Source: Paramecium sonneborni (lineage: Eukaryota; Ciliophora; Oligohymenophorea; Peniculida; Parameciidae). From it: 64,000 bases of DNA. The notes under the pieces were generated by a model. That model was not told the DNA's origin. It worked only from the letters and a program-made list of their open reading frames with translations, and ran no database searches. A program made the position numbers and the translations under genes. Shown here in pieces: positions 10,263 to 22,977 of this stretch (positions are counted from its first letter, which is position 1; each line of letters begins with the position of its first letter). The stretch spans positions 274,480 to 338,479 of the forward strand of contig CAJJDN010000131.1 of NCBI GenBank assembly GCA_905182985.1, written 5' to 3'.

Positions 10263-12345
10263 ATGATTCCAAGTTTATAAAGTGATTTCTAATCAACTTA
10301 AAAATGCCTTTACAAAATTATTGCTGATGCTAATAAGATATATTCTACCATTCACAATTAAGAGTCAATTCAAATAACAAACTAAGAATAGACTAATATA
10401 TTGATTACTTAAATGATCACTATTATAGTATAACTTCTTAATAATTTGTAAAAACGATTCGATAACTTTAAAATTATATTTGATCATATAACTCAGACTT
10501 TAAGCGAAAACTTAAATGAATTAAATGAAATTATGAAAAATCCAAATGGTAACATTTTAAAAGATAATTTGCTTTAATAAATTTAAGAATACTATGATTA
10601 TTAAGAGAAAAATAACTTTGTATCACTTGAAAATAAATTTGGTATATTCTAAAATAAATTTAGGTTTAGGATTATATCAAGGAAATAAACTTTTAAACAC
10701 TTTTGAAATTTTAGATACTGAAATTATATATTAATCAGATCATTAAATATTTTTTAAAATGTTTAAACAAGGTATTAGAATTAAAATTTTTAAGAGATTG
10801 AATTATTAATTAATTAAAGATATGAATAAGCACATATTATTTTGGAATAAAGAATAATTAAAATTAAGAAATTACTCTCTTATAGTTAATATTTTAAAAG
10901 TATATCATAATTCTATTAAGGCCTTTCATTAAGAGAATTAAATAAACCAGGTGAAGGAACTTAATTGAAATAAAAGGCTATAAAGAATAATGTCCATCTA
11001 CTTGAAAATCTATTCTTAGAAACAGATTAATTCATAAAAAATAATAACTCGAATAAATTTATGGATTTGTTTTTTTAATGTATAGAAAAACTTTATGAAA
11101 AAAGGTTTGACTCTAGAAGATTAAAGTGAATTTTAAGTAGCAATTTAGATTTGTGACTAAATTTTACAAATAGATTAATAAAACATATAAGCATTATATA
11201 AAAAAGGTATTAATATTTTTAAATATTAGCAAAGTTCTTAGAAAATTAAAATTAGAAAGATGAAGCTCTATAATTGATAGATGATGTTTTAAAAATTAAT
11301 CCTAATTATGTGCTTGCTCTTAATTTAAAAGGAGAAATCTTATAAAGTAAGAGTTGTTTTGAAGAGTCAATTAAATATTTTGTAAAAGCATATGAATTAG
11401 ATAATCTATTTTTTACTGCTTTATATAATAAATGTAATTAATTTAATCATTTAGGTGATTGCTTATAAGATTTGGAAAATTATGAAGAAGCTGTTAGATG
11501 TTATGATTAATTAATAAAGATTGATTCTAAGAACTATTTAGCACATTATTATAAAAGTAAGTAAAATAAGCAATAAATTAAGGTATAGCATTGACTGAAC
11601 TTTAAAGATATACAGAATCTTTGTCTAGTTATGATAAAACTATTTTTTTAAATCCTAATTATATTCCTGCCTATTACAATAAGGGTATATTCTTCATTGA
11701 TCATATTTAGGAATTGTTTTAAATTTTTTAAAAAAGAGCAATGAAGCAATAGATTGTTTTGATAAAGTTATTTCAGTTGAACCAAATCATGCCAAATCCT
11801 ATTTAAATAAAGGTAATATTAAAAAAGTTACTCAAAGGCTATTCATTATGTGATCTTGGATAATTTAATGAAGCTTTGTATAACTATGATAAGGCTATTT
11901 CAATAAATTCTTAGTTTATTGAAGCATATTACAATAAAGGTATTTAGAATATCAATTCCAATAGGAATATTATTGGATGATTTAAAGAAATTCGAAGAAG
12001 CAATAAAATGTTATGATGAAGTTATTAAACTCGATCCAAATGATTCTTAGTCTTATTATAATAAAGGTCTAATTAATGATAGATTATAATAGCAATTTCT
12101 CTACAAAATTTAAAGAAAGATGATGAAGCTCTAAAATGTTATGATTAGGCGATTTAATTAAATATGTCATATGCTAATGCTTACAATAATAAAGGTTTCA
12201 TCATTATAAATAAATAGGTCTATTGCTAGAAAAACTAGGCAAGAAAAAATTAGCAATATAAAATTATAAAACCGCAATGAAAAAATGTTCAATAGACTAA
12301 AATATTTTTTCAAAACGAATTAAAAGATTAAAAAATAAATAATGA
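10263..12345 (+). CDS. TPR-repeat protein with coiled-coil N-terminus, 612 aa
   Basis: Ten introns (22, 26, 22, 23, 26, 26, 25, 25, 26 and 23 nt, the first at 10642-10663) leave 1839 nt, exactly 613 codons with TGA. The N-terminal half is helical (MIPSLQSDFQSTQKCLYKII; FDHITQTLSENLNELNEIMK). The C-terminal half is a chain of about eight 34-residue TPR units. Examples are YEEAVRCYDQLIKIDSKNYL, YTESLSSYDKTIFLNPNYIP, SNEAIDCFDKVISVEPNHAK, FNEALYNYDKAISINSQFIE and KFEEAIKCYDEVIKLDPNDS. TPRs mediate protein-protein contacts; no catalytic domain is present. From the middle of the array onward an intron follows nearly every YNKG-type boundary. Ciliate TPR genes of this style often carry an N-terminal B-box; none is seen, so the 5' end may be incomplete. 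Confidence 0.85.
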
Positions 12346-12748
12346 TTGCTCATTTGATAAAATTTATATTCAATTATTTAATATCATTTATAGAAAAGTA
12401 TATTTGTTAAAATTGAATATATTAGTCTAATATTTGCTTTAAGTTGAAGACTTTAAGGTATAATTTTAAAATGAATCTTATTTTATGATCAAAGGAAGGA
12501 AATTCTATTTGATATCTTGAAAATATATTTATTTTTTAAGTATAAAATTTTATAAGAATTTAAATAAAAAAAAGTTGTTTTTGAAATTTATTATGGATTA
12601 TTTAATTATCTAATAAAATTTTTTAGATTTTTGAATAGTCTAAAAATAAATATATAGAAAGTAAGAATATTAATTATTAAAATCATCAATTCTAAATTTA
12701 TTATAAAAACTTTATTGATAGCTCATGATTTTATTTTAAAATTGAAAT
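12346..12748. other. Intergenic spacer between convergent genes
   Basis: About 400 bp, AT-rich, with no coding frame recognised. Confidence 0.45.
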
Positions 12749-14337
12749 TCAATTATTTGGATCTATATATTATTATTATTTGGCTTAAATATTCCTGTAA
12801 ATTGATAGCTTAGACTCAGATAAACAATTATTTTTTTTTTTTTTTATAGGCGATAAATTTCGAGATTAGCATTCATCTTTAGAGTCATGATTATCGAAAG
12901 AATCTTCAATTATAGTCTATGATTAATTATCCTTTAAAAGTGCTAAACTTAAGATAATTTATACTTATATCATTTTCTTCAGTTTTTATATTAGCATATA
13001 CTTATTAATTATTGATAAATTTATTGGATAAACTCTCATTTTCAAGAGATATAGATATGTTTTTGCTATTATTTTTTACTCTCAAAACTATATTGTTTTA
13101 TTAGTATTCTTAAGACTTATCTAGCAACTATGTTATTGTATTATAAAAATTATCGAAAATTTTTTAGTATAGCTGCATTAATTCCAAATTGTTTTTAATT
13201 TATTATTTTAGATGTGACTCAGTCTATTTTGATTAACCCCATAAAGGTTTATATGAATTAATGAAATTTTCTAATTAGGATTTAGTGCTTTGGATTTAGT
13301 TTTTCAAGTGTTAACTTTTTTATTATATCAAATATTTTTTTTTTTAGGCTTCTTAAGATTAAGGGTTTTGTTTAAACATTATTAAGTATTCATCGATTGT
13401 TTAATTTAACTCAAAAGTTTCTTCTTTTATTCCCTTCTCTTTTTATTTTATTTATAATAATTTATCGTTATTTACTTTTTCTACTTAAACTATCTAATCA
13501 TGCTTTATTTCTAATTTTATAGCAATCTCTTCTAAAGCATTAGCACTAATATTTTTAGCTTCTCTTAAAGTTTATTAGAAAATTTCATCTTTTTTTTTCA
13601 TTTATATCTGGATATTTTCTATATTTTATTATAGATTTCTTATATCAGCATCTTTGCTAATAATTTAATATTTATATTTTTGAATTTGTTCTTCATATAA
13701 TTTATTTTTCTATTGTTCTTCACTTGTATATATAAATTATAAATTAATTACTTGATCAATTATTAAAATTCAATTATTTTTTTATTTGTATCATCGAAAT
13801 CTTGTTATAATTTTCTAATTAAAAATATATTTTACTTCTTGTTTTTTTATAAAGTTTTATATTACTTTTTAAATTTTTCTAATCCATCATCCTCTTATTA
13901 CTATTTTATAAATAAATACTAACTTTTGATTCCTAAATAGAATTATGAGTTTTTAGCTCCTCATTATGCTAAGGAAACATTAGATTTAGTAATTTTTTCA
14001 AATTAGGATATTCTAATTTTAATCTTTCTAAGTCTTCTTAAACTTTGTTTAAATATTGCAATCCATTCTCTCCTATTGTCTCCTCAATATTTTAAAGCAT
14101 TTTTATAAAATCCTTAAAAATAATTGTTTGTTAATTTACTTATAATCCATTAGTTTTGATTAATTGTATTGATTTTTTGGATTCAACCTTGAAAATATTT
14201 TTCTCCTAGATTTTACAATTATTTTTTTATTATTCCCTTTAATTTATTGGAGATTTATATTGCAAACAATTCTCATTCAGTTAGTCTAAAAACGAATACC
14301 TTTCAATCTTATTGTTTCTCTACTTTTGTTTTTCCAT
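12749..14337 (-). CDS. Gln-rich coiled-coil protein, 504 aa
   Basis: Three introns (13901-13923, 23 nt; 13723-13751, 29 nt; 12943-12964, 22 nt) give 505 codons including TGA. The start is MEKQKQRNNKIERYSFLDQL. From about residue 90 to 330 heptad-like charged helices dominate: IEETIGENGLQYLNKVQEDL, GLEKFKKQYKTLQKNKKQ, NKLYEEQIQKYKYQIISKDA, KDEIFQQTLREAKNISANAL and LEEIAIKLEIKHDQIVQVEK. The C-terminal third is less structured and ends in a basic patch (SRNLSPIKKKKNN), which is encoded by the poly-T run near 12828-12845. No membrane segment, signal peptide or enzyme motif is present. A cytoskeletal or scaffolding role would fit but is not shown. Confidence 0.78.
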
Positions 14338-16188
14338 GCTTTAAATATTATTTAATTTTATATTTACATTAAATCTTAAAATATAGAAAAATATATTCTA
14401 TTTATTTTAGGTATCTCTAATTTTAGTTCAAACGACTTAAACTCGAAAATTAACAATTCATGATTTTAAATTAATTAAATAATTTCAAAATTTAAATAGA
14501 ATGATTAGAAATTATCATTAATTATTTATCTTTCTTAAAATCAATTGAAATTCTCTAAATTAATACTATTAAATGTGCATATTCAATCTACGCCAATATA
14601 TCAAAACTGGACTTCTAAACTACATTGTTTTATAAATTCTTATGGAATTTTATTATAAATTGTGTAATCGAGCACTTTATTTATTATAAAACATATATAA
14701 ATTCCTTCTTTAAGAAATCTTGAAAGTTTTAAAAAATCACCTATTTAGACTGTGATTTTTTGTGAAAAGAATATTTTGTTTTCAAACTTGTAGATATGAT
14801 TAAAGATACCAAAGTGAGAGTAGTTAACATAAGTAAGTTGTGGTGATTAATTTCTAGAGTTATAAAGGGACTAAAATAGAAAAGTGAAAGTGGGGACTTT
14901 AAGAAACTTCTCACTGAGCATAAATGAAACATGTGGAAAAATAAGCTTAAAAAGAACAAAAAAATTATTCAGTATTAAATTACAATATGTAAAATATAAT
15001 ATATATTTTATTATACTTGAATATAATTATAATTTTACTTATTTTAATACTTCATTTATTAATTCATGTAAAATCGATTATAAAATCATATTTACAAATA
15101 TATCGTAAAAGATCTCTTATTATTATTATTAAAGTTTTATTCTTATTAATTTATTAGCTAGCTTAGAATAAACTTTATAAAGATATCTTTATTCATTTTT
15201 ATTGTGTAATTTGATTTAGATTTTTTTACTTATCTTTTAAATTTAGAAGAAAATTATCAGAATAAATAAGTTATATTGAAAAAGATAATCAAACAAAAAA
15301 TATTAATTTTAAGATTCCTTTTTAATCTGTATAATTTAATATTTAAAAAAGTCTTAGAATCTTTAAATAATTGATGATAAAAAATAATAAGCTTTATTAT
15401 TTAAAGTCTAAATTTTTTAATTAGCAGCTTTGTATTATTGTGTATAATTATGTGTTGATTTTATCAAACCTAATATCTATTAAGAATAATCTTAAATTAT
15501 TTTATCTTAATTAATGATATAGTTAGTTTGCTGATAAAAGTAAACATTAAATAATTTTTATATGTTTAGTCTTCAAGTTCTTCTCTTATTGTTTTCAATT
15601 TGGTCAAATTTAGATAATACAAATTTAACTATCGTGCAAAGGGTTAGTATTTGAAATTGAATTTTTGAAGTAAATGAAAGAAAAGAAAACAATAATATAG
15701 AGATGACATTAAAATGAAAATGTAAAAATTTATATAATCAATTCACATCTTAGTAGTAGATTTTGAAACTTACTTTCTTAATATAGAGTTATTCAAATGA
15801 AAAGAGCACAAATTTTAGAATTCTTAAAAAGGAATTTTAAATGTAAAAAAAACAATAACAATATAACCGAAGAACTCATAATTTTAAATTACCAAAGTTC
15901 TTTTAAAACAAAAGGTAAAAATTTTCAGGTAACTGATAGTTGAAGTGTTTACAGAGTCTTGATCAAAATATCAATTAATTTAAGGATTTTGTAATAATAA
16001 TGAATATTATGATTAAGCTAATTAAAATCTATTCTGCAAAAATAACAAGAAAATGAAGAAGAAATGTTAAATACAAACTCTAAAAGTAATCAAGGACATT
16101 TATTTATTTTACAACTATAAAAAGAATTTGAATATGTCACTTTTTTATTATTAATATTAAAATTTATTAAAGCCTCTTATTTTTATAA
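14338..16188. other. Long intergenic region, no gene supported
   Basis: About 1.85 kb, unusually long for this compact type of genome. Open stretches exist only because TGA is the sole stop; none shows protein-like composition or plausible intron structure. It contains the upstream region of the cysteine-rich gene starting at 16189. Confidence 0.4.
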
Positions 16189-19100
16189 ATGGCTTTGTTT
16201 ATATTTTTTGTTCTTCTTGGCTTAATTGATGTTTCCAATACTTAATGGAAAGCTTATAACAGTTTCTTAAATAGTAATTAGAAATTTACCCTCTCAACTT
16301 CCTCTAATTATGGATACGATTATTCAGGTGGTTTTACTTTACCATCGACTACAAATTAAGCTTAATTCATTACATGCACAACACCTTCAACAAGTTATAT
16401 CACTTTAAATTCTACTTAACCTTAAACAGAAACTTATTATTCTTATGTTTATTTAATTGGAAGTTTTATAAGCTTTGATTTATATTTTTAGGGTACATGG
16501 TCAAATTAAGATGTAACTTTTACTTTAGGGACTTTTACATACACATATAATTATAATTCACCTACAACTTATCCAATAACAAAAGGATTTTGTGATAATT
16601 TAATTGCTGATGTTAAATCGATCAATTTTACACTAACAATTACAACATAATAGAAAATTAAGTTCATTTCTACAGGTTAAGGAGATGCATAGGTTTCAAT
16701 TAAAAATTTATTTTTCTCCCATTAACTTCAATGCTATCCTTCATGTAATGCTTGTACAGGTCCAAATTTCAATGAATGCACAATTTGTTATTTTGGATCT
16801 ATTACTGATAATATTTGTCCACCTTGTCCATCTAATCAATATTATATGAAATATGTAGGATGCAAAGATATTTGTGACATATACTCTCCATTATATTATA
16901 ATGGATTCTGTTAAAGTTATCCAGGTAAATATTTTGATTTTTAAATTTATTAGTTTAAACAATAGCATCAAATTACATTTTATCAAAACCTTTCCATTCT
17001 GAAAATCTCAAGTGGTCTATAATATATGACCCACTTCATATAGATGTATCTCCAAAAGTTAATTATGAATACTATTATTTTTATGGGATATTCAGGTTTA
17101 ATTCTGGTATTTATAGGTTTTTTTATCAATTATCTACTTATTCTTATTCAACTTATTTAATTGGGTTCAAAATTACAATTGCTCTTTTTGGTGATATTCC
17201 ATTAAATTGTGGAATATAATTCAAGATTAATAATACTTATTAGGCTTCCATTTATAGAAATGATTAAGGAATTCAAACGCATAGGTTAAAAATCTATAAA
17301 GTTACTACATATGAGGATTCAAATTATACTTCAAACTAGAAATATGATTTAATTACTTATTTGGACATTCCTAAATCACCATTTTTATTTTCTGCTGTTG
17401 GAAATTATACGTAAATACTAATTTTAATAAAATTAGTGATGATACGGCAGGATGGGGAATGGTTTCAATTGAATTTACTTCAGGGTATTGTTGTAAATAT
17501 TGTAAATTATGTGAAGTACCATTTAAATGTATTTCTTGTATAAATGGATTCTACTTATATAGGGATGGTACATGTATTAATGGTTGTTCTTAGCCATATC
17601 AGAAATTAAATGGAAGTTATTGTTATGATTATGATGATGAAACACCTTGTATTCATATATTTATATATTTAGATTCTAAATATTTGATTTAAGAATATAT
17701 AAATTCAGCAACTGATCCTGGATAATATTCATAATATACAATCATTTCTCAAACAGGATTAAACTTTTTAAAAGGATTAGATATATATTATTCATATTGG
17801 TAAGGATATAGAGTTTTTGGAGGACCTTTTGTCTGGGCTTAGGCTCAATTTTAAAGAATTCATAATATAATTGATCCACACCATAGTATCACTATTGCAT
17901 TTTACATCCTTTATGGACCATAATTCCCAAGTGATGGAATATTTAAATATACAATTGAAAATAATTCACAAGTCTCTAAATCAACTGCTAGTGTTTTTTT
18001 ATCTTATGCTGATGGGACAAAAATTGATAAAGTTTATGAGAAAATAATTCATAATTCAAATACATTAACAATTACTTGGGAATGTTTTGGTTAAAATAAC
18101 GAGCCAATTTATGCTTATTGTGGATTTTTTAATTATTATATTGCTGTTCATTATTGTTAACCTTATTGTTTAAAATGTTCAGATTAAAATACATGTGAAA
18201 TATGGAACAGCACATATGATTCAACTATCGTAAAATTTTCTTAAGATGAATGTTTAAGTTATCAATATTTTGATAAAGATACTTTTAGATGTTTATAGTG
18301 TCCTTTAACTTGTTTAACATGTACATCTAAAATAGATTGTTAATTATGTTAACCAACTTATACTTAAACTAAATAAGGATGCGTTTGTTTATTGGATCAG
18401 TATGAAAATTTAAATCAATGTTTAAATTGTCCAAATGAATGTAATTAATGTTTAAGTTCTACCTATTGCGTTGAATGTTTAATATAGAATAATAGATAAT
18501 TGAAAAATGGAGAATGTAAATGTAGAGATGGATATTATCCAATAGAAGAAGATCCTTAATGTTAATTATGCCACCAATATTGTAAGACATGTTTTGGACC
18601 TACATCAAGTGATTGTTTAACTTGTTCTGCTATTGCTAGAATTGAATAAATAGAATCAACATGCAAATGCCCAACAAAGACTTATTATTCAGATGCATTA
18701 TAAAAATGTTCTGATTGTTATTATTCATGTTAAACTTGTTTTAGTTCTACTATTGATGGTTGCTTATCTTGTGATCCTTCCTAAAATAGAATATTAAAAG
18801 GATTGATTTGCGAATGTGCATCTGGATATTATGATGTTTTGAATATTTGCACAGGTATTAATTTATATATAATTTAGAATGTCCAACAGCTTTAGATACA
18901 AATTAAAATTAATGTTATAAATAGTGTAATAATAATTAAATATGGCATACTATTACTTGTGATACTTGTGCTTCTGGATTTGAATTAAAAGTTGGATAAT
19001 GTTACCCTATATGTGGAGATTTATAAATAACAGGATATGAATAATGTGACGATAATAATACTAATTTATGTTTTAACTGCTAATTTAAATGTCCTATTCA

Positions 19101-22053
19101 TTGTTAAACTTGTGATTCAACAACTACTTTACCTTGTCCAGATTATTGTGGAGATGGAATTATTTCAGGAAATGAAGAGTGTGAAGATGGAAATAATATT
19201 TAATATGATGGATGCTTTGATTGTAAATTTTAATGCTAACTTGAATGTACTAAATGTATTAAAGGAGAGTGTTTTGAATGTGCAACTAATGGATGGTATA
19301 TAGATCCAACAGTCTCTCCTTGGATTTGCAAAGAAAGATGTGGAGATTTAATTATAATTGGAAATGAACAATGTGATGATGCGAATTCAAATGATACTGA
19401 TGGTTGCAAAGATTGTAAATATTTTTGTAGAATTGGTTGTTCTTCTTGTGATTACAACACAAATACTTGCTTAAGTTGTGAATTCCCAGGGTTTGTCCCT
19501 TATTCATATTATTGTAAAAATGATTGTGGAGATGGCTTAGTTGTTAATCATTATGGATTTTTTGAAGAATAATGCGATGATGGAAATACTATAAATTATG
19601 ATGGTTGTAGTAGTTCATGTTAATTTTAATGTTAACCAACTACAATATGCATTAATTGTATTGATAATAGATGTGTAAAATGTGATTTTGGATACTTTCT
19701 TACAAGTGATTAAATATGTAAGCAAATTAGTTAATCTTCATGCCTTATTAGCAGTACTATTAGATTTGGTTGTGATACTTGTAAACATGGTTATAGAAAA
19801 GTCGATTAATAATGTTATTCTATCTGTGGTGATAAATATGTAACAGATGATGAATAATGTGATGATGGTAATCTAGTTTATGGAGATGGTTGCCACTTTT
19901 GCTAATTTTCTTGTTAGGATTCATGTCTTAATTGTATTAAAGGAACCTGTTATGATTGTTAAGACAATTATGAATTAATATAATCTTAATGCTATCCTAA
20001 ATGTGGAGATGGAATTATCGTTCCATTTTTAAATGAAGAATGCAATATTCAAAATCAATTGTGTATTAATTGTTAATTTAATTGTTATCCTTACTGTCTT
20101 AAATGTGATTTACAATGTCTTAGATGTGAAAATGGATTTAAGGTTGATTTCAACTATTCTAATTAATGTATTCCTATTTGTGGTGATGGAATTGTTATTG
20201 ATGATTTTGAAGATTGTGATGATCAAAATGATGAACCATTTGATGGATGTTTTGAATGTAAATTTTAATGTCAATAAAATTGCCAAGAATGTTTGGATGG
20301 CATTTGTTTACAAGAATATTGTCCATCTGGAACTATTTGGATAAATAATTCTTGTTTAAAGTTATGCATTGATAATTGCAATATTTGTGAAGAAGAATAA
20401 TGCATATCTTGCATTTCAAATTACTAATTAATTGACAATTAATGTATTTTACAAAATTATACCGAAAATAATCAAATGAATGAGGGAAAGAACAGAATAT
20501 AAATTTATGATAATTAATTGTGTCGATAATCTGAATGTGTTTTATCGAAGAGTCCTCAAATGAGTCTACTTTATTTAAATTAAACATTTTCTATGCAATA
20601 TGTTTAAATTAATTTTGATTAATAAATTAGTTTATTAAACCCTTAAGAAAAGTCAGAGTAAATGTTTAAAATAAGCATTCTTCATTTAAATGAAAAGCAC
20701 TATGTTTTAACACTTTACCCAATTTAAGATTTAACACTGGATTTATAATTTGTTTAGTATGAAATAGCTATAGAGTTTTTGATATCACTAGAAACATAAC
20801 CTATTTTATAAGTTTAACTTAATCATCAAGCAATTAATTCAAATTATCAATAAATTCATGATTATAATTAATCGATCTAATTGTTAAACCCAAAGTTCAT
20901 TTCTGAATAATTTAAATAGTCTTCAGTTAAAATGTAAAAATCTAACAAAGGATTGATGATAGGAGCAATTTCTATAAGTGTGATTTGTTTATTGTCTGGA
21001 GAAGGATCCATATTTGTTGAAACTCTTAACTTTTTGTAGTATCAATCATTTTTACGATTTATAAATGTTGATTATCCAGAAAATCTCTATATCTATTATA
21101 AGGCATAAGAATTATTAACAATAGAGCAATATATTGAATTTCTTGACATTCAGGAATATTTAAAATATATTACATTTTAAGAAAAATCAATTTAACCAAA
21201 TGGAAAATTTTAATTATATAATTTAGACGCAGATTTTGTCTCATAAATATTACCTTAAATTTTTTAATCATTAACTTTTATAATTTTGCTTTTAATGAGC
21301 AAAAAGCTTTATTTATTGTTTTAAAAATCTCTAGTTCTAATACTAAATACATTCCCATAATTTTTTGAAAACAAATAATCAAAATTTGCCTAAATAATTT
21401 TAAATTAAATTCATAGAATAAATAAAAAATTAAAATTTTGTATCCACTGGTTTTTCTCGCTCTCACTAAATACTATAAGAACCTTTTTCTATTTTAATTC
21501 ATGGGATGTTTTGTTTAAAGCAATTTTATTTCTCAAAAATTTTCGAAATAGAGACATTAGAGCTTTAATATCAATTATATTATCAGGATTGGTTTCAGGT
21601 TCTTATATTTATTTCACACTCTACACATTTTATTAGTATATTCCTAAAAAGTAAAATAATGATAAATTCAAATAATAACTTAAGCTTATGGCCTTTGAAC
21701 TTTGTAGAACAATATAATTCCATATTTTTATAATAGTATTTTAGGACGAGCCAATTTTATAGTGTGTATTCTTATCAATGAATAACATTTTATAATGTAT
21801 CATTATTTATAAATATAAATGCTGCCATAAACTTGAAAAAATAATCTTAATAGTAAATGAAGGATTATTATCAATATATACATTTACTTAGTTGCTATAT
21901 TTAAAGATTGCATATTTTGATCTTTCTTAGAAAAGCATTTTATTTATTGGATTTTTTCATATGTGTATTTTACTTTTTACTTTAGGAGTTTGTTTGATTA
22001 AGGAATTTTTGCCATTTTTTGTTAATTTAATAAAATTTATCTTGAAAAAATGA
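16189..22053 (+). CDS. Giant cysteine-rich multi-pass surface protein 1 (1928 aa)
   Basis: Introns 16925-16953 (29 nt), 17411-17436 (26 nt) and 18855-18877 (23 nt) leave exactly 1929 codons. Signal peptide: MALFIFFVLLGLIDVSNTQ. Beta-rich modules (residues ~20-170, ~250-410, ~480-620) alternate with Cys clusters such as CYPSCNACTGPNFNECTICY. The second module ends AGWGMVSIEFTSGYCC. Residues ~630-1380 are almost continuous Cys repeats. From ~900 these are the CGDGI...EECEDGN...YDGCFDCKFQC type, resembling the Myxococcus cysteine-rich/DUF4215 repeat. A juxtamembrane domain (FINVDYPENLYIYYKAQELL) leads to several hydrophobic helices (e.g. IRALISIILSGLVSGSYIYF; ILFIGFFHMCILLFTLGVCL) and a short basic tail. 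Probably a plasma-membrane or ciliary surface protein; ligand and function unknown. Paralogues lie at 35506-39764 and 42937-50906. Confidence 0.9.
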
Positions 22054-22114
22054 AAAAGATCTACTGATAATTTTTTTGAGACAATTATATTTTGTAAAAA
22101 TATATATACAATTT

Positions 22115-22977
22115 ATGATAATATATAGTTTTTTAAATAAAAATTAAGGAAGGTTTTTTTTATAATTTATTGACTGAATTTTTTATAATTCTATTTTAGA
22201 GTATTACTAAGTATATCAATTTTACAGATGAAGAAAAATTATTCAACTTTAAGCGACAATAGACTATTTAAATTCTTATATTTTCTTCTCTAGCAAATCT
22301 TTCTGTGTTTTTAAATATAAATGATTATCTGATTTTATTTATGTTTTAGAATTTTCTTAAGATCTTTTTATCTTTTTGGTTATTCACCACTCATTCAAAT
22401 TTTAGATTTCAACTCGTTAATTTAGAAATTTAAACTGAAAATGTATTAATCCTCCTTTTCTCACTTTTTTAGCTCTTGATGTTTCTTTTCATTATATTTG
22501 TTAATTATTTAATTATTTAATTTTTTTTTAAACTCAATTTTAGTGTTTATTGATTAGTCGCTAAATTTTTTATGTAGCTACAAGCATTCAAATTCATCAA
22601 TCTTGTAAATTTTATATTTTTATTTCAAATTTATATTTTGATATATTTTAGGTGTCATTAATTCAATTATTATCTTATATTCTTTTATAAAAAAAGGATT
22701 AATTTATCCTAACATTCAGGTATATCAATCTATCTTTTAGTTTTTACCTAGGTAAATTTTAATTGCGAGTTTATTTTTTAGTATCTAATTTATCTTTGAA
22801 GTATTTAATTAAATAAATTAAAAATTTTTCTTATTTTAATGTACATTTTCAGAGATCAGATTTTCTGAGTTTTATCCTAATATATACAGTATGAGTTTTT
22901 TATTAATAAAACAACAAAAATTTGAGACAGGATAATCTAATATAAGATCTAATTCTTTTCCTTTTTCTTAAAATTGA
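22115..22977 (+). CDS. Possible small multi-pass membrane protein, gene model uncertain
   Basis: Immediately downstream of the cysteine-rich gene, one frame reads as a membrane protein. It opens ITKYINFTDEEKLFNFKRQQ and has hydrophobic segments such as SLANLSVFLNINDYLILFMF and LILLFSLFQLLMFLFIIFVN. After a likely intron near 22540 it continues to a soluble C-terminus (FSEFYPNIYSMSFLLIKQQK then FETGQSNIRSNSFPFSQN, TGA at 22975-22977). The upstream ATG at 22115 does not join in phase by any intron I could define, so the true start is unknown. It may be a separate small gene or the detached membrane tail of a degraded relative. Confidence 0.35.

Noticed and set aside
14741..15108. Overlapping open frames on both strands in the 14.3-16.2 kb spacer
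   Set aside because: Their composition is not protein-like and they have no plausible introns or recognisable motifs; open length alone means little when only TGA stops translation.
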